Positions 45,242 through 57,049 of a stretch of DNA of 64,000 bases are shown here, piece after piece. The notes under the pieces were generated by a model. That model saw only the letters and a list, made by a program, of their open reading frames with translations. It did no database searches and was not told the DNA's origin. This stretch comes from Chrysopilus asiliformis (Eukaryota; Arthropoda; Insecta; Diptera; Rhagionidae): positions 5,872,001 to 5,936,000 of the forward strand of contig OZ035961.1 in assembly GCA_964034945.1 (NCBI GenBank), written 5' to 3'. Made by a program: the position numbers and the translations under genes. Position 1 is the stretch's first letter; the number at the start of each line of letters is the position of its first letter.

Positions 45242-46629
45242 AAAAGGTTCCGGATGTGCTACATTTGTTCGGAAATATTCAATACAGTAATAGGATAAGG
45301 TTACAAATGTCTGCGGCACACACAGCCCTGTGTACATAAATGTTGGTCGACTTTCTTACAGTGAAGAGTTTGAGACGTTAGCTTTTATAGCGACCGATGA
45401 AGCCTTTTTTTTGCCCTTTCGTTACTGCTTCTGATGGTGTGGTACTTCGTCATTCATTGATGGTGTATTAGTGTACTTGTAGAAAAGAAATCAATCTACA
45501 CGAAATATAAACAGTTATAAAATATGTACAATCACACAAATTTTCTATATTATTAGGTACAATAAATATGTATATATGTGAGTATGATCAAAAAAAACCA
45601 ATGCGAACCAAAATGCTTTCGGCTCGCCTGTATTTATGTTAAGATGTACATCAACATCGCCTATAGTTATGCAATACGTCTATATGTATTATATTATGTC
45701 CTGTATTCGTCCCTTTTCCAGTTCACGAGACTGTTTTGCTTCATGGCTTTTATTTTAAATTGGGGGCAACATTTCGGTCTGAAATAAATTTAGCTCTATG
45801 TCAATAAATTTTACTGGTTTGTCGATTTTTCGTTGGGGTAAAAAAAAGGAGAGAAATTTGTAAATGTACGGTGACGAAATTTTTCTTGCACGTGGTGAGA
45901 TGTGGCTGTCTGTTGTGCACGATCAGATTTCGCTTCAAAAGGCTGATAGGTAGCACTTTTGTTAATAGCGAAAATTTGTGAACAGAATAGAAATGATAAA
46001 TGAGATTTATTGAGTTACGTATATTTTCCACTCTGATTTATTTTGTAATCTTAAAAAAAAATTGTTTTTTTTTCCTATATACTGTGCTGTGATATTCTTC
46101 GTTGCTTTCTATATTTTATTTTGTTATTATTATTATTTTTTTTTTGGTGAAACATTTTTGGTCGTTTTTATTCCTGAACATCATTTTTTTCGTGTTCGCA
46201 TTACAAATTTGTTAAAAAGTAGCAGCAAATATGGCTGTTTGTATATGACAACATAATAAAAATTCTTTTAGATGATTAAGATTTGAACATAAAATCTGAT
46301 GTTATAATTTACGTTTGATTTTTGCTTGTGTACCTTCTGTGTTGAACAATCCATCCTATAATTTCCTGTAATTTATTCGCTTAACGGTATAATGAAGATT
46401 ATATATTTTGTGTCTTGATTTTCATTTGAAATGTTTCACATTGAACGTGTATTGTACAATATTATTTATTTTTTTCGTAAGAAAGTGGATAAATTCGGTC
46501 TCATTAAACGATTTTTTAAGGAGACATTTAAAAAAAGGTAAATCTTGATTGACATAATTTAATTTGAAAATATTTGTTCCCCTAATTATATACAATTGTT
46601 TAAACGGCTTTAAATTGTTTGTCTAAGAT
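45242..46629. other. No gene seen
   Basis: AT-rich sequence with T homopolymers around 46060-46145; nothing recognised. Confidence 0.45.
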
Positions 46630-46830
46630 AGAACTTGATGGGCCTTACCTTGAGCGCCAATTAGGTAGGGTACGGGAGGACGTAAGGTTCAGGGGGATTT
46701 AAACCAGGGAAGGAATATCTTCAGGTTCAGAGGGGTAGACACTCTTGCTGGTATGAGGCTCAGCTCGCCGGATGTGGGGGGGGGGTTCTTTCTCTGACCT
46801 GTCGATGACGTCCACTACAAACATCTCACA
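46630..46830. other. GC-rich patch of unknown origin
   Basis: GGGCCTTACCTTGAGCGCC, GGGTACGGGAGGACG, a G10 run near 46776-46785 and GACCTGTCGATGACGTCC stand out from the AT-rich background. No coding frame is convincing. Its position just left of family A copy 3 suggests mobile DNA, but no family match was found. Confidence 0.25.
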
Positions 46831-46849
46831 TTAGTTTGACAAACATAAC

Positions 46850-47384
46850 AAAAAACATAACAAAAGCTATAATTAATTGCCAATCTGGCAATTATTGAAA
46901 ACTCGTATGGTGATATTCGTATCAAAATTCGACAAGTTGTACCAAAAAATTTATTCCAACCGGATTTTGATGTATGGGAGTTTTATGTAGAATCATATCC
47001 TAAATAATTTTTGTTCTTGCACTTTTTTGATAAGATGCAGCGTTTTTGAGATATTCACAAAAAACGTTTTCGTTCGTATGGTGGGTACGCCCCCCACCCC
47101 CCCCCCCCCAAACCACCTAATGGTTCATTTTTGCCCATTAACGAACTTAGCCTCGAATTTTACGAAAAACGGATCTGCGAAAATTTTCAAGTCTCTAGCT
47201 CAATCCGTGCGCCCGCAATCCGCGCAACAGACAGACTGACGGACGGACATGCAAAAATTAATTATTTTTATCAGTCTAAACACACTCGTGTAATTCATTT
47301 TTGTGTCTGATAACGGGATCTTGGCGTTACAAAAGGTAAGGCAAAGTTAATATACCCTTTGGTTTCACCATACGGGTATAAAAA
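46850..47384 (+). repeat. Family A element, copy 3 (short tract)
   Basis: AACATAACAAAAGCTATAAT, the TTCGTATGG...GGGTAC block with a C-rich insertion (CCCCCCAC, 47091-47110), AACGAACTTAGCCTCGAATT, and a GTCY tract of only 22 bp (47227-47248). It ends TTTCACCATACGGGTATAAA. Confidence 0.77.
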
Positions 47385-48098
47385 TCAAATCTTCAAAAAA
47401 AATTATAAACTTAAAAAAAAAATTTTTTTTACGTTTTTTTTTAAATTTTGCTCAAGTTTTTTTTGCGTATAACAGTGGAAATCCACACGTAATTTTTTTT
47501 ATATTAGAATTTCATGGTATATCGAAGCAGACAATAGCAGAAGGGGTATAGACTTGCTCTGTAATTTTCATTATTTGATTATCTCGACTTCTAGGATTTT
47601 TAATTTCTTTTTATTTAAATAATTTCGGGCTATAGGACATATTACCGATGAAGAGCGGTGGCCGTGGGGGTGGTGGTTAATGCCAGAATCTGATTCAGCG
47701 ACCCCAAAATCCCCCAGAATACTACATACGCTTCTCGTACATGGATGTGAATTACAGGTCTAAATCTTCACCCTTGATTGCGTAAATTGTTGCATTTTTA
47801 AGTCGCAAAGAACAAATCTCACGTGCACGTGCTTTTCAGTGCATTTTGTATAGTGATTAAAGATATTCTCTACACATCGTAACTAAGTCTTTTTGCATAA
47901 TGAATGGGAGATTATATGTTAGTCTAAAATTTTACAAGGATCTTTAAGTAGCAAAGTCCAATAGATACATTTCAGACAATATTATACAGGGATTTAAATA
48001 TAGTCAAAGTATATCTATGTTGATGTTATACCTATTTCGTACAGAAAAGCATGTTTCGTAGGTATCTTATTTAGATATATGAGAATATTCTGTATATA
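47385..48098. other. No gene seen; repeat K copy
   Basis: AT-rich. The block at about 47565-47650 pairs with the diverged repeat at 37225-37310. GATGAAGAGCGGTGGCCGTGG at about 47649-47669 is a small GC-rich patch. Confidence 0.45.
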
Positions 48099-48567
48099 GG
48101 GTGGCCATACGTCCTGGAATGGCAGAGATAGTCCCGGTTTCTCGGAAACTAAAATTTTATCTTGGAATTAAGCAATCTATTGTAGTAATTTCTTAACTAC
48201 TAAAAAAAAACCTCAGAGCCCAAATACTTTCACTAGTAGTGCAGTTCCCGTTGGAATTATGGTTTTAACGCATATTTAAAAAAAATCACCTGAAGCGAAT
48301 GGCTTTAAAAAAATTTTAATAGTGGGATTTTTCTTTCAAAAAATTTTCGCTGCGGCGCAGTTTTTGTGGTAGTTAGAAAACATAAAACATGTATAATACT
48401 TTTTATAATCATAAACAAGAATTGAATCAAACCTTCTTTTCTGGGCGGGCTTTCAAAATTTTCACGATTAATCTCGAAGCATAAAAGATTTCTTCACATT
48501 TCGTCGCCCCCGCTCGCAACCCGGAATAAACTCTGCCGGGTTCACAGAAAACTAAATATGGTCATCC
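48099..48567. mobile_element. GGGTGGCC-type inverted-repeat element (469 bp)
   Basis: Left terminus GGGTGGCCATACGTCCTGGA and right terminus (complement) GGATGACCATATTTAG, each next to TA (48097-48098, 48568-48569). Subterminal AGTCCCGGTT and AACCCGG-type segments are also roughly inverted. Related ends occur at 22586 and 25739. No coding capacity. Confidence 0.6.
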
Positions 48568-49566
48568 TATCTATATATCATTCATGTATATCTTTGGATT
48601 TAAACTTCAGAGTTATACGTAACTAAGCTTTCTTTGCCAGAAATAGAGATTATGATACTTGTCAAAGGATATCAGTTTACTCTCGTAGATGATCAAATAG
48701 GAAGATAGTTGCATATTATATCCCTATACAGATCGACATTATAAATAAATAAATAAATATATATAAATGGAGTATTCCTATTATCACATAACATTGTTTT
48801 CCCTTTTTATTGGCAATCCAATTCATCTCTTAAGTAGCCCATCTATACTACCCACTATTCGGCCACCCCGGAGTGTATGCTGTCAATGTGCCATTCAGTG
48901 GTGCACGATTGAATTGTATTAAATTGGATAGTATTGGGGTAGTAGGGATCTTCTATCTATACAGATTTTTCCCTGTGGTTCCGATGCTAATGCCGACGCG
49001 ATGTATGTAGGCTTTAATTCCGTTTCGTGTGGTAATTACACGCTACGGCTAATTAAAAATCAATGGCCGAGCACACAATCTGGTGCACAGTTCGTTAGGT
49101 AAAGAGAAATCCAATCCTTCTAATGGAATCGTTTTTTCGCTTACTTCTTGGTTACAGTAAGGAAGCTATCCCCTTGTCTTCACATGGTTACGTTAATTGG
49201 AAACGAAGTAACCGGAATAAGGTTTATTATGTATATATAGAACAACTTTAGAAAAGAGAGCTCATTAGAGAAGGCCAAAGTATAAAAAAACGGGGGAGAA
49301 AATCAACCAAAACACCTAAAACAACCAGATGAACTACACGTGACCACCATATGATTTATTTATTGCAAATTCACTAGAACTAAATTTTACAATTTTATTT
49401 TAAATTTTTATTAATTTATTATTTTCCACAATACTTATAAGACATTTTTGTTTCATTTCAAAGACAAAAGTGCTCCTGTTTAACAGTACCCTTTCGCATT
49501 TTCATGACAATACAAAAGTTCAAAGATTTCGAAAAATTATTCCATCAAGATGTCAATTATAGAGTA
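48568..49566. other. No gene seen; less AT-rich centre
   Basis: The segment at about 48830-49120 is less AT-rich than its surroundings. It contains homeodomain-type TAATTA cores (GGTAATTACACGC, GGCTAATTAAAAATC) and has no open frame of note. It could be unique regulatory DNA, but this is only a compositional impression. Confidence 0.35.
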
Positions 49567-50094
49567 CAGTAAAACCTATATAAGCCGGACTCGCACGAGG
49601 GTAGGAAATTTGTCCGGCTTACACAGGTTACCGGGTTTTACATGTTGAACCATAAAAAAAATGGGAAATCAGTCTTCCGAATCAAATAAATTTTTGAATT
49701 TTCAATTGGAATTCAAAGTATGGATGAATTTGGTCTTTAGAAGCTTTTCCAAAAACCGTTTTATTTGTATGGGGGTAGGCGAAAAAAGTGGTCTGATTTT
49801 ACCAATTCAAGAATTTAGCATTCCTGTTTACGAGAAATAGGTCTGTGCAAAATGTTAGGTTTCTTGCACAATCCATTCGAAAGTTATCGAGTTCTAAAAC
49901 GGACAGACAAGCGTTAATAAATATTTTTTTATCTTATACCGAAAAACTGATGTTCGGATTCGCGTAAAGCAGGTTCCGGCTTATCCAGGTTCATTCTGTA
50001 TGAAAAGGGTCTTCAAAATCATAGGACTTTGAAAAGTGTTCGGCTTAGGCAGGTTTCCGGCTTATACTGGGTCCGACTCATGCAGGTTTTACTG
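49567..50094. mobile_element. pogo/Tigger-like non-autonomous element (528 bp)
   Basis: Left end CAGTAAAACCTATATAAGCC after TA (49565-49566). The right end, read as complement, is CAGTAAAACCTGCATGAGTC. CAGTARAACCTC-type termini followed by CCGG/CCGGACT blocks are characteristic of pogo/Tigger elements. Subterminal GGCTTAT/GGCTTAG...CAGGTT motifs are repeated in the right arm. The right flank is TT instead of TA. A family A-related piece sits inside. Confidence 0.65.
49730..49935 (+). repeat. Family A-related fragment nested in the pogo-like element
   Basis: CCGTTTTATTTGTATGGGGG, ACGAGAAATAGG, TTCTTGCACAATCCATTCGA, AAGTTATCGAGTTC and ACGGACAGACAAGCG in family A order, between pogo-like arms. 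Confidence 0.55.
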
Positions 50095-50741
50095 TTTTAT
50101 AGTTTACAGATCTGTGTATTCCACAAGACATGACTCTTCTATTGTTATCTACCATAATTATATATAGTAAGTTATAAGTGAAAAAATCACAAGCACGAAG
50201 TACACTTGGAAGCAACGAATAGCATCATAACACAACATTTATAATAATATTACTAACATGTACTATACATACAGAATACCTGGGGTGCGTACACTCGGCT
50301 CATGTAAATTTTAATTATGCAAAATATTCTTTGCAACCGAACGAGCTGATAATGCTGCATAGCTAGAGGTTCTCATTTTTATCTCGTATTTATTATGCTG
50401 TAACGCTTACATTATATTATGAAGCATATGGAAATATAGAATAGAATAGTACAACGTAGTGTAGTGATGGCATTTGAGCAGCGTGTACTCATTTTTCTAA
50501 TTAAATAACTTTATATTAAGATCGCGAATATTCTGAAAAAAACCTGTTTGTATGAATATATAAACCACTGAGAATATTATTAAATTTTTTGTTTAAGGTT
50601 GCAACTTTAATGTTTCTCAAAAATAATATAAGAGCAAAGCACATTTTTTTGTGTTTTTTACATTGCCGTACAGTTAGCGTAGCCATAATTCCTTGATTTT
50701 GTAGTCACAGCGCTGACTTTATGCCCTATTGTGGTACTTAG
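50095..50741. other. No gene seen
   Basis: AT-rich sequence, no recognised feature. Confidence 0.45.
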
Positions 50742-51434
50742 CGCGGTATTACACATGGCAACTTTCGGGCTTACTTAAGCCGATTTTCGGGAGAAACGTC
50801 TGCGGAGATGGAAGGGAAAAGTTGCCACTCGAAATCATGGCTTATCGACAACTTTCTGCATACATACAAAGCGTGTGAATCGGTTTGGGAAAAGTAGTAG
50901 GGAGAGATCATTTTCTTTCTGACCGTCAGCAGGTAAAGATCTTGGGAAGTATATGAAGCCGCAGCAATTTCAATGATTTTCCCATGTTAATTGTCTGGCA
51001 ACTGAAGCACGACTGATGTCAGAGAACAAATAATCTAGAGAATAAACTCTTAGAACAAATTTTTAGAGAAAGTTTTTCCACTGTGAGATGAAGCAAGAGG
51101 ATCCGATGTAACACGGAAAAAATTATCCATTCGATTCCTCCATCTCATTGAATAGATACGACGAAAATGATTAGAAAATGTTCTTTCTGCTTCGTGCTCC
51201 CTAGTCTAAAAGTAATTAACTTTTAGGCCGTAGCTAGTGAATGATAGGGACATTTCCCCCCCCCCCCCCTTCGAAGGGGAAATTTGTCAAAAATTTGTTC
51301 GGCAGAGTTTTTTCTATATATTCCTTATTCTATGCTGATGTTGAGTCCACACACACACATGTAGCATATGCAAACAGGATTGGCTTATTTAAGCCCAAAA
51401 GTTGCCGGTTTAAATAAGCCAAGTGTAATACCGC
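50742..51434. mobile_element. 693-bp inverted-repeat element, 6-bp TSD ACTTAG
   Basis: ACTTAG at 50736-50741 and 51435-51440 bracket termini CGCGGTATTACACATGG and (complement) GCGGTATTACACTTGG. Subterminal GGCTTA...AAGCC motifs follow on both sides. The interior holds C14 (51256-51269) running into a perfect palindrome CCCCTTCGAAGGGG, and a (CA)n-like ACACACACAC. No coding frame. Superfamily not determined. Confidence 0.7.
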
Positions 51435-53979
51435 ACTTAGGATCCGTGATGATTTTCGAATTTTTGGGAAAAAGATTTAGACTTTTATCCGTTTATATCT
51501 GATATTTTATTTCGCGATTTTTTTTCTGCGACACCAAATTTAAGTTTTATAACTGTTCACACTACTACCCCAAAATCCAGAAATGCATTCCTGAAAGACG
51601 TCCGAACTCAAAATTTTCCATATAAAACCGCCGGGTGAAATTCAAAATTTTGACTACTTTTGTCAAAAGAATAAATAAAATTCGCGGAATAAATTCTGAA
51701 CAAAATCCGCAGAGAAATTCGAGGAAAATCTCAAGTGTCAACAATTAAAATCAGATATTTTTCAAATTCGGGAACACTGGCCTTTGTATATTAGTAATGT
51801 TGGTCACCAATGCTGAATTTTGAGGGATTGAAATTTTCCCCATCCCACGCCCTCTCATCTGTCATCTGACCCGAATTCACAAAAACCAAAAAAAAACATG
51901 GTACCCAAAGTATAACCCAATTGATGATTTGACAAAGTAAATACCAATTTCTTTATTTTATAGTTCTCTTAACCATTTTCGGATAAAAGTAATGAATTTA
52001 AATGCTTTTTTTTGTTAGGGTAACATTACGTCATGGACTTTTGATTTCCTTTTCAGATTTTTTCAGCGGATGTACATTTTAAACTCCTGTTTCGAATGAA
52101 TGTATGTTAAGGAAAATGAATCACTTTATCACTGCACCTCTTTTGATGATAAAAGAAATAAATCCTAGATCCTGTCATTACTTTAAGATTAATTGATTTG
52201 ATAAAATGAAATAAGATGTGAGCGCAGGCGGTTGGCAGGATACAAATGATTTCATCTTCCAGAAAACTCTTACACGTAACATTCCTTTAGCTTTAGCACG
52301 TGAGTATGTTGTACGTATTCCATTCGAATATCCTTAACATGCCTTTTCAAACTTGAGTCAACGTAATTTTTCACGTCAAAGGATAGACATGTGCCAGTAG
52401 AATGGAAGCACCTAAAACGAATTCCAGTTATTCGTTTCAATTTCAAGGTACTACTATGCTATATGTACGCATTTTATCTTTTCTTCAGAAAAAAAAAATT
52501 GAAAACGAAAAAAAAAATCCTTTTTTCCCATCAAACAGTTTTCAGTATTCTATGTGTTACATCTATCTCTTTCGTGACTCTTCATTGCTCCGCGATGCCG
52601 TTTTTATCCATTTTTATTTACAGTATTGAAATGTCTTAAAAATGTGAGTTTTCTCGACAATAACAGAAAACGGGATATTATAACTTTTGGAAAGAAGTGA
52701 ATACCAAGATCATGGCATGATTCTTCATATGTTTCCTCATTTCTAAGTACGAAACGGGTTTTCTCGACATACCTCTGCTACATATGGAGATATTTTCTAT
52801 CCTACAACATTTATTAAAAGGTTTCCAAAGATTTTTTTCGCTTTTATTTAAATCGCGTTCATATAAAATGCTCTAATGATATTGAGGACAAAACGAATGA
52901 CGATAATCACAGTGAAAGCTTCAAATTAATGTTTCGACTGTATAAACGAGGTCATATGTAGAGAGGTGTGCAATATTGATTTCAATTCATCTGAGCTCAT
53001 AACAGCGTCTTACTGTTATTAATATTGTATGTTTAGATACACACTAGATATTTATGTTTCGTTACGCGATTTACATTGAGCATACTTTTCATAATCAAAA
53101 CCATAAAATATGTGGATAAATTGCACTTAAAAGTTTCACTTCACAAACTATATGCTGAATTTAATGACTTTTGCTATCAATAGATTTTGAATTAAAACCA
53201 TAATAATTACTACATACATTTAAAGTACTTTAGAGAGATAAACGATTTATTCATTCGTTTTTATAAAATTGTGAATACATTTTTAAATTGCGGTAAAAAG
53301 ATGGTTTTTTTTGACAGATACTTTTTCTATATATTAATTTTAGTTGTCCATAATGAGTCGTTTTTATGTTAATGTTGTATATATATTGTGTATTGTGGAC
53401 TCGTGGTGGTGTCTTCCGGAATAAATTTCAAAATGTTGTGCCGTAATGTAAACGGTTGTGAAATGTAAATTTGGTGACGCAGAATAAAATTTGCGGAATA
53501 AAGGAGCCGCTCCATGACCATGACTTTTTACCATGACAAAAAAAATGAGACACATTTATGTGAAGATGCCTTGGCGAGAAAGGGAGATAAGAATCAACTG
53601 CAAAAATTTGTCGGCAAATGCAAAAAATAATTTCCCCTCTTTTGTTATGGCGATTTTATGGCGATTTCTACTACAACCACACATTGTCCCTGTAAGTGAA
53701 TAGCAAGCACGGGCACATACGAAAGGTTATTATAGCGTGATGTCATTTTAAAAGCTTTTTCTCCTTCGCATGCATAGTCAAAAGCTTTGTTACCATGCCA
53801 ATTTGAACATTATATTCATAGCATAAGGTTTGATATGATTGCTATAAAATTGTAAAACTGGAAGGGATAACGTTTAACTTGTATTCAGTCATTTATTTTT
53901 AGATCTACATAAGTCTATCTTGCTCTAGTTTTCTGCATTTTTTTGCAGTTACAGAAGTCATGGTAATGGAGGAAAGCCT
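51435..53979. other. No gene seen
   Basis: AT-rich sequence. Overlapping frames near 52391-52640 are A- and T-rich and show no motif. A GC-moderate patch at 53395-53540 gives no convincing protein. Confidence 0.45.
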
Positions 53980-54161
53980 TAACTCGACGACCTACATACG
54001 GCGTAATTGGCCTCGGGCAGGCGCGCGTTTGCCTGCATGTGGGCAAGTAAAACTGACTTGACCTGTGGTCGGAGAAATTCTGACCGCTAGCTGGCTTACA
54101 GACACCTCTGTAAAGTCAGAGTTAACCTGACAAAAAGTTGACCTGGACATTTTTCTGAGTG
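53980..54161 (-). mobile_element. Family F MITE, copy 2 (reverse, deleted)
   Basis: Ends at the intact terminus TGACCTGGACATTTTTCTGAGTG (complement of CACTCAGAAAAATG plus adjoining bases), then TG. The other terminus is eroded (AATGGAGGAAAGCCTTAACT instead of CACTCAGAAAAATGG...). Compared with copy 1 it lacks 71 bp between two TCAGA repeats, leaving a single TCTGA at 54079-54083, and so has lost one arm of the internal hairpin. Confidence 0.75.
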
Positions 54162-54379
54162 TGTAAATGACGCCTAAAATAACGCTGTCAGAACGTATGG
54201 AGAGCTACGGAATTATTAAAAAAAACCGGTAAAACTTTTTTTTTAATGATTTATTATTTACTGAAATGCAAACATTTAGATTATTTGGAACCAGTGTGCG
54301 CCGATTTGCCTTGTTAAGGTATTCAACCGTTAATTTCGAGGTACAATTTCATCTATCCCGGGGACGCATTGTATTTTTA

Positions 54380-54925
54380 ATGAGACAGACTGGAGAACGG
54401 AGGCCGATAGAAACTTTCTGATAAGTACGAAATCCGTTTCAGTTAAAAATATGAGTATCTTCATGGATCTGTCGGTCTGTCCGTTTTATGTATCTTAGAT
54501 AGCTCGAGAACGCGTTGAGCTAGCGACTTGAAATTTCTTCTAAACGAGTTGTACGAACATCGTAGTTTTCGGATGCAACGGATGCAGTTTTTTTAAAAAA
54601 AGAAAAGCCATACGCTTTTGGGAAATAATGAACATAACAAAATTTAAAGGATAATAAATTTTTTGCTTTATTACTTTTAACGTATATCTCTAACGTTCTC
54701 AAGGCATTTGAAAAAAATTAAGTGTTTTGAAAATTTCTTGGAAACTATGCGCTTTTGAGAAAAAGTGCATCTAATAAAATTTAAAGGAAATCAAATTTCC
54801 TGCATCTTTTGCTTTAACGGTTTTTACGTAGCTTCAACGGTTTTTGACACTTTTCAAAAAATAGTTTTTTCACATATTTTTTCCCGAAACTAAAATTTTG
54901 TATTGATCGCAACTGATATTTTTTC
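54380..54925 (+). repeat. Family E element, copy 3 (minimal tract)
   Basis: GGAGAACGGAGGCCGATAGA, TCTGATAAGTACGAAATCCG and TTTCAGTTAAAAATATGAGT, then only about three GTCY-type units (GGTCTGTCCG, near 54474), then TTTTATGTATCTTAGATAGC, TCGAGAACGCGTTGAGCTAG and ATCGTAGTTTTCGG. The long AT-rich tail contains two or three similar modules (AACAAAATTTAAAGG, TTTTGCTTTAACGGTTTT). Confidence 0.72.
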
Positions 54926-56610
54926 TAATAAAAAAAATAATTTAAATCGGGTGGTTAGAAAAAGAGGTTTTCGAGAAATTTTCCTGTCCTGTGGAAAATT
55001 TTGCGGATTTTTTTTCACTATAAATATTTTTTTAAACTTAGATAATTTTATTGTATTTTGATATACAGATCATGTTTCTACGACAAAAATTTCGCAAAAA
55101 AATCCTTTTTTAAATTTTTTGAAAAATAAAATAAAAAAATTTAAAAAAGGATTTTGGGAAAATTGGAAAATCTTTTTACAGTTTTGCTGCATTTCTTTTG
55201 ACTTAGTTTTTGTTGAGTTTTCATTCTGGGACTCATCGGCCTATTTAAAAAAATATTTTTCGATATTGTAAAATTTTATTTGAGTAGATATGGAAATGAA
55301 TTTATCTCACACTCGACAAATAGGCTCAACAATTTTACATTCCTATAAAAATTTAAATAACGAAACATGTATTATACTCAACTCACATGTCAAATCGAAA
55401 TATTAAATAACAATTTAAAATTTATTACAATAGATTTTATCCATCGTAGTTGATGTATGGTACAAAAATATTCAAATATTACATATTTGTACTAAAATTG
55501 TATAAGTTTTACAGTATGTACTCGCATATATGTATATAAGAGTGTATAAAAAGTCTATAGGCCCCCCAATAATGTTATCAACTTAACACATTTTTTCTTT
55601 TGTGTATGAAACTGTTATTGCCATCTACAATGGTTTAAGCTCTAGCTAAGAGATAGAAAGAGAGTCAATTCTTGTGATTTCTTAGTTCCTTAGAAGTAAA
55701 TCCTTAGACAAGGGGAAGCTTATTTGAAATTTAAATGCGTACAAGATTTTACAATAAACATTTGACATTGGCATAGAGCACAAAAGTGTATATAAAAAGT
55801 AACTTTTTGTCGGTTTCAGATGTAGTATGCATACATCACATCACATCACATATGATTATAGTAAGTACATATGTATAAATATAACATCCGGATATGTGTT
55901 TTTAACCATATCATGCATTGTTAGATACCATAGAATATTATATCTATATTTCTTATATATGTTAGACGTGACACAATACAAAGAAAATCTAAGAATGGCA
56001 CAAACGAAGTAATACTACAAAGAACAATGAGAAAGAAAGAAAAAAAAATGTGTAAAAAATATAAATAAAATAAAAAGAGTAGCACACAGAAGGGGGAAAA
56101 AAACTTAGAAAAGGAAAAAGTAAAATAATACACTCAGAATATTCAGACTCCTGTCATGTAGTTGTCATAAAACAAACTCTAACTCTGAATTTCTGACACG
56201 TTTTATGTTACCCATGAATATGTTGCTCCATCTTTCCAGACCGTAACACGTGATTATCCCGCATTCAAGAGAAAATGTAAACGAGATTGTTTTCACCTCC
56301 TTAAGGATATACAAAGAATATTGAAAGTGTTATTAAAGATGAAACTAAATATGGCAAATATCGACTTTATATCGAAATGAAACCCAATCCTGTTACTATA
56401 ACCCGACAATAAAGCAAGTCATTCACGCCCATGTGGATAAAAGAGGAAAAATATTCACTGTTTCCGCTAAATGTCTTCATTTCCCTTTATTTTGTAGTTA
56501 CAAAAATTTTCTTTTTTTCTTTCTTTTTTAAAAAGCGTAAATTTTAAAAAATTGATTTAGAGAAAAATATTGTAAAATATGTTAATAGGAAATGTATCTA
56601 AAATGTTTGT
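54926..56610. other. No gene seen
   Basis: AT-rich sequence. CATCA/CATCACATCACAT near 55830 is a short repeat. TACACTCAGAATATTCAG near 56140 resembles a family F end, but no partner was found. Confidence 0.45.
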
Positions 56611-57049
56611 CTGTTCCTCTTTCACGCTAAAACGGCTGAACCGATTGACTTGAAATTTGGCATGAGTGTCTGTGGTAGTTCTGGTTCCAACATAGGCATA
56701 CGGAAAAGTAGCGCGAGGGGTGGGTGGAGTAAGGGGAGGGGTAAAGTCATCTCGAAACTTAGTTTCCCTTCTATGTTACTCTTTCGCGGGGAAACTACTG
56801 AACCAATTTGCCTGAAATTTGGAATAGATTTTCGCCGGGGGTCCAGCCCCAACATAGACCCATTAAAAAGTAGCCCGAGAGGTGGAGGAGTAAGGGGAAA
56901 GTGATCTCGAAACTTAGCTCTTCCTCTAAGTTACCCTTTCGCGGGGAAACTACCGAGCCGATTGGCCTGAAGTTTAGTTCCAACATAGACCATCAAAAAT
57001 AAAAAATTTGAAAAAACTTAACCCGGCAACGACGGGTATGCAAGCTAGT
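56611..57049 (-). repeat. Family B element, copy 4 (reverse)
   Basis: Complement of family B. It starts in TGTTCCTCTTTCACGCTAAA and AACGGCTGAACCGATTGACT, runs through three CCTATGTTGG.../CCCCGCGAAAG modules, and ends AACCCGGCAACGACGGGTAT, GCAAGCTAGT. The TATATTAGTATGAT end is missing. Confidence 0.75.

Noticed and set aside
44878..45339. 153-codon plus-strand frame
   Set aside because: Overlaps the minus-strand exon-like block; the minus-strand translation is more protein-like, and the plus frame looks like its antisense shadow.
52391..52640. Two overlapping frames of 75-82 codons
   Set aside because: A/T homopolymer-driven sequence without start context, motif or codon bias.
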